From assembly GCF_020819595.1 (NCBI RefSeq), contig NZ_JAJHNP010000012.1:124001-188000 (forward strand): 64,000 bases of DNA. Reading direction: 5' to 3'. The translations under genes and the position numbers were made by a program. The DNA comes from Streptomyces barringtoniae. Lineage in GTDB: Bacteria; Actinomycetota; Actinomycetes; Streptomycetales; Streptomycetaceae. The notes beneath the pieces are model-generated. The model worked only from the letters and a program-made list of their open reading frames with translations, was not told the origin of the DNA and made no database searches. Shown in pieces: positions 1-9,101 of the stretch (its first letter is position 1; each line of letters begins with the position of its first letter).

Positions 1-768
1 CCCGTCCACGGGCGGCGGATCCCAGGACAGATCGATGTAGTACGCCCCGCCGGCCCGGTGGGTCTTCGCGGTGAAACCGGTGGGCGCGGTGCTGCGCCCA
101 TCGTCGGTGCCCGGGGTCGTGAGGCGGACCGGGGCGCTCGCGGGGGAGAGGTTGTCGGCGGCGTCGCGGGACCGCACCGTGAAGACGTAAGCGGTGCCGG
201 GGCGCAGTCCGGTGACCACGGTCGTGCTCTGGTTCCCGCCGACGCTGTGGATCTTCGCCCCGCCCTGGTACACGTCGTACGACACCACACCCCGGTCGTC
301 CCGGGACGCGCCCCACGACAGCTGGACCTCCCGGGCGCCGAGCACCCGCCCGGCGGGATGCGACGGCCGGGTGGGCGCCGAGCGGTCCGCCGGCGCCATG
401 GCCGGTGTCCGCGCCCGCACCGCACGGCTCGGCGGTCCGAGCAGCCCGTCGGTGTCCCGGGCCCGCACGGTGAAGGCATACACGGTGGACGGCCTGAGCC
501 TGGTGACGTCCACCATGTGCTGTGAACCCGGAACATCCTCCACCTTCGTGGTGCCGCGATATACCTCGTAGGTGCGGACACCGGGGCTGTCCGGTACCGC
601 GTTCCACATCACGTGGACGCTGGTGGCGCTGCCCGCCTGTGCGGTGACCCCGGTCGGAGCACCTGGTGCCCGGCCTTCGTCGTCTTCGTCGGCCTGGCTC
701 CAGCCGCAGGACGCGACCAGCAGCAGGGCCCCGCAGACCAGCACGAGCGGCCACGGAACGCGTCGCAC
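1..768 (-). CDS. Fibronectin type III domain lipoprotein (3' part outside window)
   Basis: The GTG start at 768 has GGAGG eight bases upstream, and the frame stays open to the window edge, so the C-terminus is missing. The N-terminus is a lipoprotein signal: basic VRR, a hydrophobic core, then lipobox LVASC with Cys21 as the lipidated residue. An acidic linker leads to at least two complete fibronectin III domains (about residues 36-123 and 130-225) and the start of a third. They show the usual Trp in strand B ('VHVMWN', 'VQLSWG') and 'YEVYRG'/'YDVYQG' motifs. Protein of this kind is anchored outside the membrane and commonly accompanies secreted polysaccharide hydrolases; a divergent chitosanase lies next door. 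A catalytic domain may follow beyond the edge; none is visible here. Confidence 0.85.
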   Translation of the reverse strand, partial: MRRVPWPLVLVCGALLLVASCGWSQADEDDEGRAPGAPTGVTAQAGSATSVHVMWNAVPDSPGVRTYEVYRGTTKVEDVPGSQHMVDVTRLRPSTVYAFTVRARDTDGLLGPPSRAVRARTPAMAPADRSAPTRPSHPAGRVLGAREVQLSWGASRDDRGVVSYDVYQGGAKIHSVGGNQSTTVVTGLRPGTAYVFTVRSRDAADNLSPASAPVRLTTPGTDDGRSTAPTGFTAKTHRAGGAYYIDLSWDPPPVDG

Positions 769-1276
769 GGCTCTGCCTCCCCCGGAACGGCGGCATGGGC
801 ATCACGCAAAGGTCCGGACCAATATGGCGCGGCGGGTGCGGCTCGGCAAGGGGGCCGCGTGGGTGACCGATGCGGGCCCGTGTTGGTGACCACACCGGGA
901 AGTTACGTATGCTGAGGGCCCCGACGGCTGAACTGCCCCAGGGAGCAGGGAAGTTCATGCCGCGTGGCGCGGACACGCTGTCGTCGCCTATCCCGCGCCG
1001 GTGCGGGCGGCCGGGGGATCCGGACCGGATTCGGCCCGGATCCCCGGCCCCTGCTGTCGAAAGTCACCGCCCCTCTCGTCGTCCTGCCGCCGTCCTTCCG
1101 TTTGACCTGCCGTTTTACTTTCCTGTGTCCCTCACGCGCGTCAGAAGCTTGCTCCATCCGGCCGCTTCGGAGCGCCCCGTACGGCCGGTGGGCGTGGACG
1201 CGCACCACAGTGGGCGGGATGTCCGCCGCGCAGCGGCCGGACGTCCGCCCCGTCCCCGACGAGAGGGTCCATCATC
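769..1276. other. Divergent intergenic region, no gene recognised
   Basis: These 508 bases separate the lipoprotein and chitosanase starts and must hold both promoters. Open frames here have poor third-position GC preference and no recognisable product. I see no convincing -10/-35 pair or repeat; the only AT-richer stretch is about 1098-1130. Confidence 0.5.
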
Positions 1277-2014
1277 GTGCGTGTCCCGTCGCTGACGCCG
1301 GCCCTGGCCGGCGTCGCCCTGCTCGCCCCGGCCGCGCTGCACGTCCCGGCCGCGCTGCACGTCCCGGCCGTGCTGCCCGCCCCGGCCGCCCCCGGCCCGC
1401 CCCGGGAGAGGCCCGTGGCCCGTAGCGAGGGCGCGGTGGCCGCCACCGACCTGCTGGCCCGGCTGGGCGAGTGCCACCGGATCTCCCGCGGCCGGTACCG
1501 CACCGACGCCGGCCGTCCCCGGACCGTGCCCGTCTGCGGCACCCGGGACGCCGTCTTCTGGAAGGCCGACATGGACATCGACTGCGACGGACGGTCCACC
1601 GCCCGCTGCAACCCCGGCACCGACCCGCAGTTCGCCGCCACGACCGCCTACCAGCAGTCCGACGGCCGCCATCTGAGCGCGGAGAGACTGCCCTACATCG
1701 TGGTGCCGGCCCCCAGCCGCACCTGGAACCCCCGCAAGCACGGCGTACGGGGCGGCTCGGTCGCCGCCGTCGTCTACCGGGGCCGGGTGCAGTACGCCGT
1801 GGTGGGCGACACAGGCGCGCGCGACGTCATCGGCGAGGCCTCCTACGCCACGGCACGGGGCCTCGGCATCCGGGCCGACCCGCGCGGCGGCGGGGTGCCC
1901 TCCGGGGTCACCTACATCGTCTTCAGGAACTCCCGCGTGAACCCCATCCAGGACCACCCGGCGGCAGTGGCCGCAGGAGCGCGGCTGGCCAGGCTGTTCC
2001 TCGCGAACAGGTGA
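1277..2014 (+). CDS. Secreted GH75-type chitosanase
   Basis: A 245-residue protein starting at GTG. It has an export signal followed by a domain matching fungal/Streptomyces family 75 chitosanases, endo-enzymes that hydrolyse beta-1,4-glucosamine polymers outside the cell. Diagnostic segments are 'FWKADMDIDCDG' (about residues 93-104; Asp-rich active-site strand) and 'YAVVGDTGARDVIGEAS' (about 174-190), with the conserved Asp and Glu expected for catalysis. The signal region contains an 18-nt tandem repeat (1331-1384, three copies, the last degenerate) encoding AALHVP, AALHVP, AVLPAP; this lengthens the leader. The stop codon lies inside the hairpin shared with the convergent dhaM. Family assignment rests on motifs; substrate is inferred. 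Confidence 0.85.
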   Translation: MRVPSLTPALAGVALLAPAALHVPAALHVPAVLPAPAAPGPPRERPVARSEGAVAATDLLARLGECHRISRGRYRTDAGRPRTVPVCGTRDAVFWKADMDIDCDGRSTARCNPGTDPQFAATTAYQQSDGRHLSAERLPYIVVPAPSRTWNPRKHGVRGGSVAAVVYRGRVQYAVVGDTGARDVIGEASYATARGLGIRADPRGGGVPSGVTYIVFRNSRVNPIQDHPAAVAAGARLARLFLANR

Positions 2015-2039
2015 CCGGCCGGCCCCCGCGGCCGGTCAC
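2011..2039. terminator. Bidirectional hairpin terminator between chitosanase gene and dhaM
   Basis: A perfect 10-bp stem (2011-2020 with 2030-2039, GTGACCGGCC/GGCCGGTCAC) encloses a 9-nt loop. The TGA stop of the chitosanase (2012-2014) pairs exactly with the TCA that is the dhaM stop on the other strand (2036-2038). The hairpin serves both convergent transcripts. No U-tract follows, as is usual in Streptomyces. Confidence 0.75.
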
Positions 2040-2446
2040 ACCTTGCGGTAGCCGTACGCCTCCGCCGCCGCGGCCTCCACCGCGTCCAGGTCGGCCCCCG
2101 TGGCGGCGGTGACCACCGCCGCCACCGCACCCTCGACGAACGGCGCGTCCACCAGCCGGGTGCCGTCCGGCAGTTCGTCACCCTCGGCGATCAGGGCCTT
2201 CACGGTGAGCACGGCACTGCCGAGATCGGTGAGCACCGCCACCCCGGCGCCCCGGTCCACGGAGGCCGCCGCGGCGGAGATCAGCTCGGCGCTGGTGCCG
2301 AGCCCGCCGCCCTCGGTGCCGCCCGCCGGCGCCACGGGCACCGCGGGAGCCCCGCCCGCCAGGCCCTTCGCCAAGTCGGCGACCGAGGCGGCCACTTCCG
2401 CGCTGTGCGACACCAGCACGATCCCGACGACCTTCTCGTCGCTCAC
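2036..2446 (-). CDS. dhaM: Dihydroxyacetone kinase phosphotransfer subunit DhaM
   Basis: A 136-residue EIIA-mannose-fold protein that receives phosphate from the PTS (HPr) and passes it to ADP bound on DhaL, so the kinase uses phosphoenolpyruvate rather than ATP. The N-terminal strand 'GIVLVSHS' places the phosphorylatable His at residue 14. The segment 'GVAVLTDLGSAVLTVK' is typical of the family. It is the single-domain form without the HPr and EI domains fused in E. coli DhaM. Its GTG start overlaps the dhaL stop by 4 nt, so the two are translationally coupled. It is the last gene of the dhaKLM operon. Confidence 0.93.
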   Translation of the reverse strand: MSDEKVVGIVLVSHSAEVAASVADLAKGLAGGAPAVPVAPAGGTEGGGLGTSAELISAAAASVDRGAGVAVLTDLGSAVLTVKALIAEGDELPDGTRLVDAPFVEGAVAAVVTAATGADLDAVEAAAAEAYGYRKV

Positions 2447-3048
2447 CGTCCGCCCTCTGCTGCCTCTTGCAGACTGGCGATGAGCAGCGCCGACGAGGTC
2501 GCCCCCGGGTCCTGGTGGCCGATGCTGCGCTCGCCGAGATAGCTCGCCCGGCCCTTGCGCGCCTGCAGCGGGACGGTGGCCATCGCGCCCTCCTCGGCGG
2601 CGGCCCGCGCGGCGGCGAAGCCTTCGCCGAGCGCGTCCACGGCCGGCACCAGGGCGTCGATCATGGTCTTGTCGCCGGGGGCCGCCCCGCCCAGCGCCAT
2701 CACCCCGTCCACGCCCGCGCGCAGCGCCTCGGCCAGCTCCTCCTCGCTGACCTCGGCCTCGTCGCCGAGCGCCTTGCCGGTGCGGCGCAGCAGCGTGCCG
2801 TACAGCGGCCCGGACGCGCCGCCGACGGTGGAGATGAGCTGCCGCCCGGCCAGTACCAGGACCGCGCCCGGGGTGTCCGGCGCCTCCTTCTCCAGGGCGG
2901 CCCGTACGGCGGTGAAGCCGCGCTGCAGATTGCTGCCGTGGTCGGCGTCCCCGATCGCCGAGTCGAGGGCGGTCAGCCGCTCCGCCTCACGTTCGACGGA
3001 CGCGGCGGTCGTCGCCATCCAACGGCGGAAGAAGTCGGCGTCGAGCAC
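2443..3048 (-). CDS. dhaL: Dihydroxyacetone kinase ADP-binding subunit DhaL
   Basis: A 201-residue all-helical nucleotide-binding subunit. It holds the Mg-ADP that DhaM rephosphorylates and transfers phosphate to dihydroxyacetone on DhaK. The Mg-binding aspartates are in 'IGDADHGSN' (about residues 31-39). The later segments 'TVGGASGPLYGTLL' and 'GDKTMIDALVPA' are hallmark DhaL motifs. The GTG start lies 67 nt after dhaK in the same direction, and the 3' end overlaps dhaM by 4 nt. The length is normal for the family. Confidence 0.94.
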   Translation of the reverse strand: MLDADFFRRWMATTAASVEREAERLTALDSAIGDADHGSNLQRGFTAVRAALEKEAPDTPGAVLVLAGRQLISTVGGASGPLYGTLLRRTGKALGDEAEVSEEELAEALRAGVDGVMALGGAAPGDKTMIDALVPAVDALGEGFAAARAAAEEGAMATVPLQARKGRASYLGERSIGHQDPGATSSALLIASLQEAAEGGR

Positions 3049-3115
3049 TGGATCTCCTTGCGTGGTAGAGGTGGTGACCGGCGTGCTGCGGGTGATGGTC
3101 GCCTCGTCCGCCGTA

Positions 3116-4108
3116 TCACATCCCCCACCGCAGCGCAGGAGTGCTCACCGGCGCGTCCCACAGCCGCAGCAGCTCCTCGTCGACCTGACACAGCGTCACC
3201 GAGGCGCCCGCCATGTCCAGGGAGGTGACGTAGTTGCCGACGAGCGTACGGGCCACGGCGACGCCGCGTTCGCGCAGCACCCGCTGCACCTCGGCGTTGA
3301 AACCGTACAGCTCCAGCAGCGGGGTGGCGCCCATGCCGTTGACCAGCACCAGCACGGGGCTGCGCGGCGGCATGTCCTCCAGGACCGCGTTCACCGCGAA
3401 GTCGGCGATCTCCCCGGACGTCATCATCGGCCGCCGCTCCCGGCCCGGCTCGCCGTGGATGCCGATGCCCAACTCCAGCTCACCGTCCGGAAGATCGAAG
3501 GTGGGGCTGCCCTTCGCCGGGGTCGTACAGGCGCTGAGTGCCACACCGAAGCTCCGCGAGTTCTCGTTCACCTGACGCCCGATGGACTCGACCCGCTCCA
3601 GCGGCTGCCCCTCGGCCGCGGCGGCGCCCGCGATCTTCTCCACGAACAGCGTCGCACCGGTGCCGCGCCGCCCGGCCGTGTACAGGCTGTCGGTGACCGC
3701 CACATCGTCATTGACCAGCACCTTGGCGACCTGGATGCCCTCGTCCTCGGCCAGTTCGGCCGCCATGTCGAAGTTGAGCACGTCGCCGGTGTAGTTCTTC
3801 ACGACGAACAGCACGCCGGCGCCGCTGTCCACGGCCGCCGCGGCACGCACCATCTGGTCCGGCACCGGGGAGGTGAACACCTCTCCCGGGCAGGCGGCGG
3901 CGAGCATGCCCGGGCCGACGAACCCGCCGTGCAGCGGCTCGTGCCCCGACCCGCCACCGGACACCAGCGCGACCTGCCCGGCCACGGGAGCGTCCCGGCG
4001 GACGATCACCCGGTTCTCCACGTCCACCGTCAGATCGGGATACGCGGCCGCCATCCCGCGCAGCGCGTCCGCCACGACGGTCTCCGGCACGTTGAACAGC
4101 ATCTTCAT
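3116..4108 (-). CDS. dhaK: Dihydroxyacetone kinase substrate-binding subunit DhaK
   Basis: A 330-residue catalytic subunit that binds dihydroxyacetone covalently through a hemiaminal to a His and yields dihydroxyacetone phosphate for glycolysis. 'LVSGGGSGHEPLHGG' (about residues 49-63) is the glycine-rich substrate loop. 'GIGIHGEPG' (about 218-226) carries the His that anchors the substrate. The ATG start has GAGGAG nine bases upstream. It is the first gene of the dhaKLM operon; the promoter should lie in 4109-4169, downstream of the beta-galactosidase terminator. Dihydroxyacetone can derive from glycerol oxidation, but no glycerol dehydrogenase is present here. Confidence 0.95.
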   Translation of the reverse strand: MKMLFNVPETVVADALRGMAAAYPDLTVDVENRVIVRRDAPVAGQVALVSGGGSGHEPLHGGFVGPGMLAAACPGEVFTSPVPDQMVRAAAAVDSGAGVLFVVKNYTGDVLNFDMAAELAEDEGIQVAKVLVNDDVAVTDSLYTAGRRGTGATLFVEKIAGAAAAEGQPLERVESIGRQVNENSRSFGVALSACTTPAKGSPTFDLPDGELELGIGIHGEPGRERRPMMTSGEIADFAVNAVLEDMPPRSPVLVLVNGMGATPLLELYGFNAEVQRVLRERGVAVARTLVGNYVTSLDMAGASVTLCQVDEELLRLWDAPVSTPALRWGM

Positions 4109-4169
4109 GGGTGTCTCCTCGTGAGCTCGGCACTTCGGCTCAGGACCCTTCGGTGACGGGGCATCAGGT

Positions 4170-4202
4170 GCGGGCGGCCGCCCGGTGGAGGCGGCCGCCC
4201 GC
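4170..4202 (-). terminator. Hairpin terminator downstream of the beta-galactosidase gene
   Basis: A perfect 13-bp inverted repeat (4170-4182 with 4190-4202, GCGGGCGGCCGCC and its complement) has a 7-nt loop. It lies about 170 nt beyond the beta-galactosidase stop and before dhaK, so it insulates the dha operon. Between it and the gene lie imperfect 'AAGATCGCxC' repeats at about 4307-4340 of unknown meaning. Confidence 0.65.
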
Positions 4203-4373
4203 CCCGTCTACTGGAAGTATCGACCTTGCGGCAGCGGAGGTCACTTGCGACCGAGCGGCTTTACGGTCTGTAGCGTCCAGTGGCCGACTGTGCTCGCACG
4301 AAACATCGCACAGAAGATCGCACGGAAGATCGCCCAGCAGATGACACAGCGGACGGCACGGCAGACCCAGGCC

Positions 4374-7300
4374 CTAGCCGCACGTCAGCGTCGGCATCGC
4401 CCAGTCGCCGTGGTCGTTGCCGTTGCCGTCTCCGGCGTCACCGACCTTGAGGTCGACCACCTGGGCGCCGCTGACGTCGACGTCGATCGGCACCGCTGCC
4501 TGTCCGCCGCGAATCGTGGGCGTGGTGACCAGGGTCCTGCCGTCGGCGATCACGGAGAACGTCACCGTTCCGGCACCGCCCGTCTCGTCGTCGACACCGA
4601 CGTCCGCCGTCAACCGAGAGCACTTTCCGGCGAGATAGAGCTCGACGTCGCTGACCGAGTTGGTGCCCAGGCCCTTGGCGTAACCGACGCCGGCGACACG
4701 GATCGGACGGCCGTCCCCGGCCGCCTGCTCGCCGACGCTGCTGTCACGCTCCACCGGACCCCACCCGTTGGTGGACGACAGGAACGGCAGGTCGCTCACG
4801 GCGCTCTTCCCGGCCGGCGGGGCCGGTGGGATCCCGCCGACGATGCGCTCGTCACCGCCGGCAGACTGCCGTCCGTTCTGCAGGTAGCGCACAGTGGCGG
4901 TGAGTGCCGAGGCGGAGGGCAGCGTCCCGGCCGGCGGCTGGACCCTCCAGGTGAAGGTGGCCGATCCGCCGGGGCGCAGGCGCTGGACCGAGGTGGGGCT
5001 CGGGGCGCTCGCGCTCCAGCCGTCGGGCAGGGCGAGCGAGGCCGTCAGACGGGAGGCGGACGGCCGGTCCTGCGGCACCCGCACCGTCGCCTCGGCCGTG
5101 AAGGCCTGTCCTGACTGAGCGGTGTCCGGCACGTCCAGGGTGACATCCGCTCCCGGACGCTGCGGCATCGCGTACTTCCGGTGGTCGTAGCGGGGGCTGT
5201 CGTTCTGCGCGACGCGCAGGGACGAGGCATGGCTGCCGTAGTTCACGAGCGAGACCTTGCCGAGCCCGCCGGTGCTGCCGTCCAGGTTCCACACGGCGAT
5301 GGCGATGCTGTTCCGGCCGTTGGGGTTCAGGATCCCGTCGGGGACCGGGAACGTGCTCTGCGGGCCCAGGTAGTTGACGTAGTTGCCGACCTGCCAGCCG
5401 TTCACGAAGATCGTGGCACGGTACTTGCGCGACGGGTCGTCACTGAACGACAGCCCGAGCGAGGTGTCCTGGCCGTGCGGCAGGTCCAGGCTGACGTCGG
5501 TGCGGTACCAGGACACCCCGGGACGGGTGTCGGTCGTCGGCAGGGACACCCGGTTCCAGTCGCCGTCCGGGTAGCCCGGCAGGGACCAGCCGGCCCGCTC
5601 GCCGTACAGGCCGCCCGTCGAGAGCGGGCCGCGCACCGGGTCCTGCAGGTCCTCGCCGCCCCGTACGCCCTGCAGCCGCCAGGTGACGGAGGTCAGCGGC
5701 GCCCCGACGAGCGAGGCGCTGGTCAGGCCGCGCGCCGTCTTGTTGCCGTTGGTCGAGTTGTAGTCCTCCTCGTGCCCCATGTTCACGGTGAGCACGGAGA
5801 TGACGTTGTCGCCCTCCGGCCTCACCGAACCGGCCGGGAAGGCGAAGTCTGCGCTGCCGGTCGTGGAACTGCCCAGGAAGGTGCCGTTGAGCCAGGCGGA
5901 GAACGCCTGCGCCCTGCCGCCGGAGTCCGAGACCAGGTGGATGCCGGTCTCCTTGCCGGTGGCGTGGAAGCGGCCGCGGTACCACGTGTTGCCGGTGTGG
6001 AAGCCGTAGTCGTCCGCGTAGAGCACCGGCAGTGAGTTGACGCCGGAGACGCTGTTGGTGGTCGTCCTGTCGGCCACCTGCCAGCTGGAGTCGTCGAAAC
6101 CGGGGGCCGCTTCGGGGGACTCCTCGGCGTGCTTCCAGTCGGTCAGCGCCGGCAGGTGGACCGGGGCCGCGACGGGAATCTGCCCGGTGAGGCTTCCCGT
6201 GTCGGTGGCCTGGGTGTTCAACGTCCCGCCGTTCCAGGTGACGTGGTCGGCGGAGGTGAACACCTCGATGTTCCTGTCATCGGCGTTGTCGCCGGTGAGT
6301 GCCACGGTCCGGCCGCCGTCCAGGCTGGTCGCCGTCCGCAGCAGGCGGGTGCCGCGCACGAGCACCGGACCGGTCGCCGTGTCCTGACGCCAGAAGGTCT
6401 CCGCCGTCGCCTTGTCGCCGACGAGCAGCAGCATCGGGCGCGATCCGCCGCCGCTGATGCCGATGCGGATCAGGCCCTTGTGCGTGTAGTTCAAGCGCAG
6501 GTCACCGGTGGCCGCGTCCCAGGTGGTCGTGACCGTGCCGCCGCTGCTGGTCACGGTGGGCCTGGAGGAGTAGTGCAGCACGGTCTCGCCGTCGCTGCCC
6601 GGATCGCCGTAGAGCACGGCGAGGTCCCGGCCCCCGACCGTCGCGCTGGTCATGATCTCCGACGTCGAGTACTGCAGTTGCGAGTCCCCGAGCCGGTAGT
6701 TCGCCACGATCACGTGCGAGTCGCGCCCGTCGAGCGTGATCGCGGTGCCCGGCTGCTGCGGCACGACCGGGTAGGTCGGCTCCGCGGCGGCGGCCGTCGG
6801 CACGTCGACGGCGTCGATGGCCACGTAGTTGTCCGTCGAGCCGGAGCCGTGGTTCCCGTCGACGACGATCTTCAGCGTGTGCGCCCCGGGCGCCAGGCCG
6901 GTCTTCTGGAAGATCACCGCCTGGTTCTCGCCGCCGGAGTCGTCGACCGTCGCCACCTTGGTGCCGTCGAGGTAGACGTCGGCGTAGCCGTGGTTGTTCG
7001 TCTTCGAGCCGATCCAGCGGATCGCGGTGCCGTCGAAGGGGACGGTGACCGAGTCACCGGCCTTGTTGGAGAACGACTCGGTGTGCTTGTAGTCGCCGCC
7101 GGTGTAGCTCTGGTCGGCCATGTGCGACCACGAACCGGCGTACTGCAGCGCGGAGTCGGGGTCGTCCCAGGTGTAGGTGGTGTCCGCGGCCGGCTGGGCG
7201 TTGAAGTCCAGCGAGATGTGGGTCCTGTCGACTGCCGTGGACGTGGAGTTCCCGTGCCGCAGGACGTGGAACTGTGTCTTGGTGTCGGGGTTCATCCGGG

Positions 7301-8546
7301 CGGTGTCGACGACCGCGGAGTCGTCCGGCGGTGTGGCCCTGATCGCCTCGGTCTTGGTCAGCGGGGCGACCGACTGCGTGAAGTACCCGATCAGCTTGTC
7401 CTCGTAGTACTTCGGATCGAGCCGGCGGTTCTCGCGGATCGCGGCCCCGTAGTCGTAGGACGTGTAGTTCTCCGGCATGCCCAGCCAGCCCCAGTTGGTG
7501 CCGCCGTAGGTCATGTAGAAGCTCTGCGCGGTGGCGCCGACGGCTATGTTCTGTTTGTAGAACACGTCGGCGAACCGGTCGTTGATCAGCTGTGCGCACT
7601 TGTCGTAGCCAGGCCCGCCCCAGGGGTCGAAGGCGCCGCCCTGGAACTCCGGTGAGTACAGCGGCTTGCCGTCCGGGTGGTCGTAGCCGATGTCGGGTAC
7701 GCCGTTCCACTTCGACGGGCTGGAGCAGTTGAAGCCCTGCGGGTAGGAGTCCGGTCCGTCGACGTCCAGGGCGCCGGTACCGGAGTTGAAGGTGCCGTTG
7801 TTGTTGCCGGTCAGCGGTACCGTGATGCCGTCGGCGCGGGCCTTGTCCTCCAGGTGCTTCATGTAGGAGCGGCCGGCCGCCGAGCCGTTGTAGTACTCGT
7901 TCTCGACCTGGTAGGCGATGACCGACCCGGTGCCGTTGGTCAGCTGGTGGCGGGCGATGATCCGGTCGATCCGGGTCAGCCACTCGTCCGCGTACCTCAG
8001 GAACTGCGGGTCGTCACTGCGGTTGTGCCCGGCCTTGGTGGTCATCCAGCCGGGCAGACCGCCGCTGTCGACCTCCGCGTTGATGTACGGCGCCGGGCGC
8101 GCGATGACGTAGAGCCCGGCCTCCTCGGCCATGTCGAGCAGTTTGTCGACGTCGCGCACCCCGCTGAAGTCGTACACACCCGGCTTCGGCGAGTGGTATC
8201 CCCAGTCGAAGTACAACGAGGTGGCGTTGAATCCGGCGGCCTTCATCTTCTGGAAGATGTCGCGCCACAGGTCCGGACTCGGGAGCCGGAAGTAGTGGAA
8301 CTCGCCGGACCACAGGTAGGTGCGCCTGCCGTCGACGAGGAACGAGTAGCCGTCGAAACTCACCGTGTGCGCCTGCGGACTTGCCGCAGGCGCGGCGGCG
8401 GGTGCCTGCCCGCCGGCGTCCTGCGCCGCGGCGGGCGCCGTCATGCCCGCGGCCAGGGCGATGGTCGCGGCCGTCGCGAGGGCCGCCCTCCGCCACCGAC
8501 CGCGAACGGGTCTCGCGACCTCTGAACCGATCCGATCACTCCGCAC
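4374..8546 (-). CDS. Secreted multidomain GH35 beta-galactosidase
   Basis: About 1,390 residues from the GTG at 8546, chosen because GGAGG sits five bases upstream; a TTG at 8570 is an alternative without a site. The basic, Ala-rich leader ends 'APAAAQDAGG'. The GH35 barrel (about residues 50-390) shows the acid/base Glu in 'AYQVENEYYNG' and the nucleophile in 'YSPEFQGGAFDPWGG'. Behind it come a beta-galactosidase domain 2, an inserted carbohydrate-binding-like domain (about 480-590), two jelly-roll domain 4/5 modules (about 820-1120), a NEW3-type domain (about 1150-1240) and a C-terminal NPCBM module (about 1260-1390). It should release terminal galactose from plant or host polymers outside the cell. 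It is monocistronic. Confidence 0.92.
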   Translation of the reverse strand: MRSDRIGSEVARPVRGRWRRAALATAATIALAAGMTAPAAAQDAGGQAPAAAPAASPQAHTVSFDGYSFLVDGRRTYLWSGEFHYFRLPSPDLWRDIFQKMKAAGFNATSLYFDWGYHSPKPGVYDFSGVRDVDKLLDMAEEAGLYVIARPAPYINAEVDSGGLPGWMTTKAGHNRSDDPQFLRYADEWLTRIDRIIARHQLTNGTGSVIAYQVENEYYNGSAAGRSYMKHLEDKARADGITVPLTGNNNGTFNSGTGALDVDGPDSYPQGFNCSSPSKWNGVPDIGYDHPDGKPLYSPEFQGGAFDPWGGPGYDKCAQLINDRFADVFYKQNIAVGATAQSFYMTYGGTNWGWLGMPENYTSYDYGAAIRENRRLDPKYYEDKLIGYFTQSVAPLTKTEAIRATPPDDSAVVDTARMNPDTKTQFHVLRHGNSTSTAVDRTHISLDFNAQPAADTTYTWDDPDSALQYAGSWSHMADQSYTGGDYKHTESFSNKAGDSVTVPFDGTAIRWIGSKTNNHGYADVYLDGTKVATVDDSGGENQAVIFQKTGLAPGAHTLKIVVDGNHGSGSTDNYVAIDAVDVPTAAAAEPTYPVVPQQPGTAITLDGRDSHVIVANYRLGDSQLQYSTSEIMTSATVGGRDLAVLYGDPGSDGETVLHYSSRPTVTSSGGTVTTTWDAATGDLRLNYTHKGLIRIGISGGGSRPMLLLVGDKATAETFWRQDTATGPVLVRGTRLLRTATSLDGGRTVALTGDNADDRNIEVFTSADHVTWNGGTLNTQATDTGSLTGQIPVAAPVHLPALTDWKHAEESPEAAPGFDDSSWQVADRTTTNSVSGVNSLPVLYADDYGFHTGNTWYRGRFHATGKETGIHLVSDSGGRAQAFSAWLNGTFLGSSTTGSADFAFPAGSVRPEGDNVISVLTVNMGHEEDYNSTNGNKTARGLTSASLVGAPLTSVTWRLQGVRGGEDLQDPVRGPLSTGGLYGERAGWSLPGYPDGDWNRVSLPTTDTRPGVSWYRTDVSLDLPHGQDTSLGLSFSDDPSRKYRATIFVNGWQVGNYVNYLGPQSTFPVPDGILNPNGRNSIAIAVWNLDGSTGGLGKVSLVNYGSHASSLRVAQNDSPRYDHRKYAMPQRPGADVTLDVPDTAQSGQAFTAEATVRVPQDRPSASRLTASLALPDGWSASAPSPTSVQRLRPGGSATFTWRVQPPAGTLPSASALTATVRYLQNGRQSAGGDERIVGGIPPAPPAGKSAVSDLPFLSSTNGWGPVERDSSVGEQAAGDGRPIRVAGVGYAKGLGTNSVSDVELYLAGKCSRLTADVGVDDETGGAGTVTFSVIADGRTLVTTPTIRGGQAAVPIDVDVSGAQVVDLKVGDAGDGNGNDHGDWAMPTLTCG

Positions 8547-9101
8547 TGCGGCCTCCAACCGACTGAGCAATCAGCATCAAACAGACTCAGGCAAACCCGA
8601 ACAGTAAAGGGGCACAAGGCTCAACACAATGGGTCGGGAGCTCACCGGGAAGCAGATGTGGCGCCGCATCACCCGTGGCCGCCGCACGCATTGCCCGCCG
8701 CCGGACGGCTTCGGCCCGCGGTGATACGGGCGTTGCCCGCCGCATCCAGCCCCGGCCGGCGTGCCACTTGGGGAGGACGGCGGGGACGCCGCGGGCAGTT
8801 CGGCGCCGCTACGCGAGTGACGCGCGTCGAGGCGCCGGTCCGGTCAGGCGATCGTGGACCGCCCCAGCCCGGCGGTGAAGTGCCCTCCCCGGCAGGAGTG
8901 TTCGCGGCCGGGGCGCACAGGCAGGCCGGGTGGGAGGGCAGGCCCGACTGCGAGACGGCCGGCGTGCGCTCCGGGCCGCCGCTGGGCGGAGCCCTGGGGC
9001 CGGACGGTGGGTCGTCGCGGCTCCGCATCGGCCGGGCCGTCAGGGGGAACTCGGGCGCCCGGGGACGGAAACCGCCGATCGGCGGAGGAGGTGCCGTTGC
9101 C
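8547..9101. other. Divergent intergenic region, promoters only
   Basis: 555 bases between the beta-galactosidase and DUF3040 starts. The first 90 are distinctly AT-richer than the surroundings (8560-8640) and probably hold the leftward promoter and operator of the galactosidase. The remainder is very GC-rich, with the short word GTTGCCCGCCGC recurring near 8693 and 8735. Long open frames here are extensions or shadows without a family. Confidence 0.5.

Noticed and set aside
1115-1957. 280-residue minus-strand frame opposite the chitosanase gene
   Set aside because: It is the antisense of a gene with clear GH75 motifs; Gly/Val-rich composition typical of a shadow frame.
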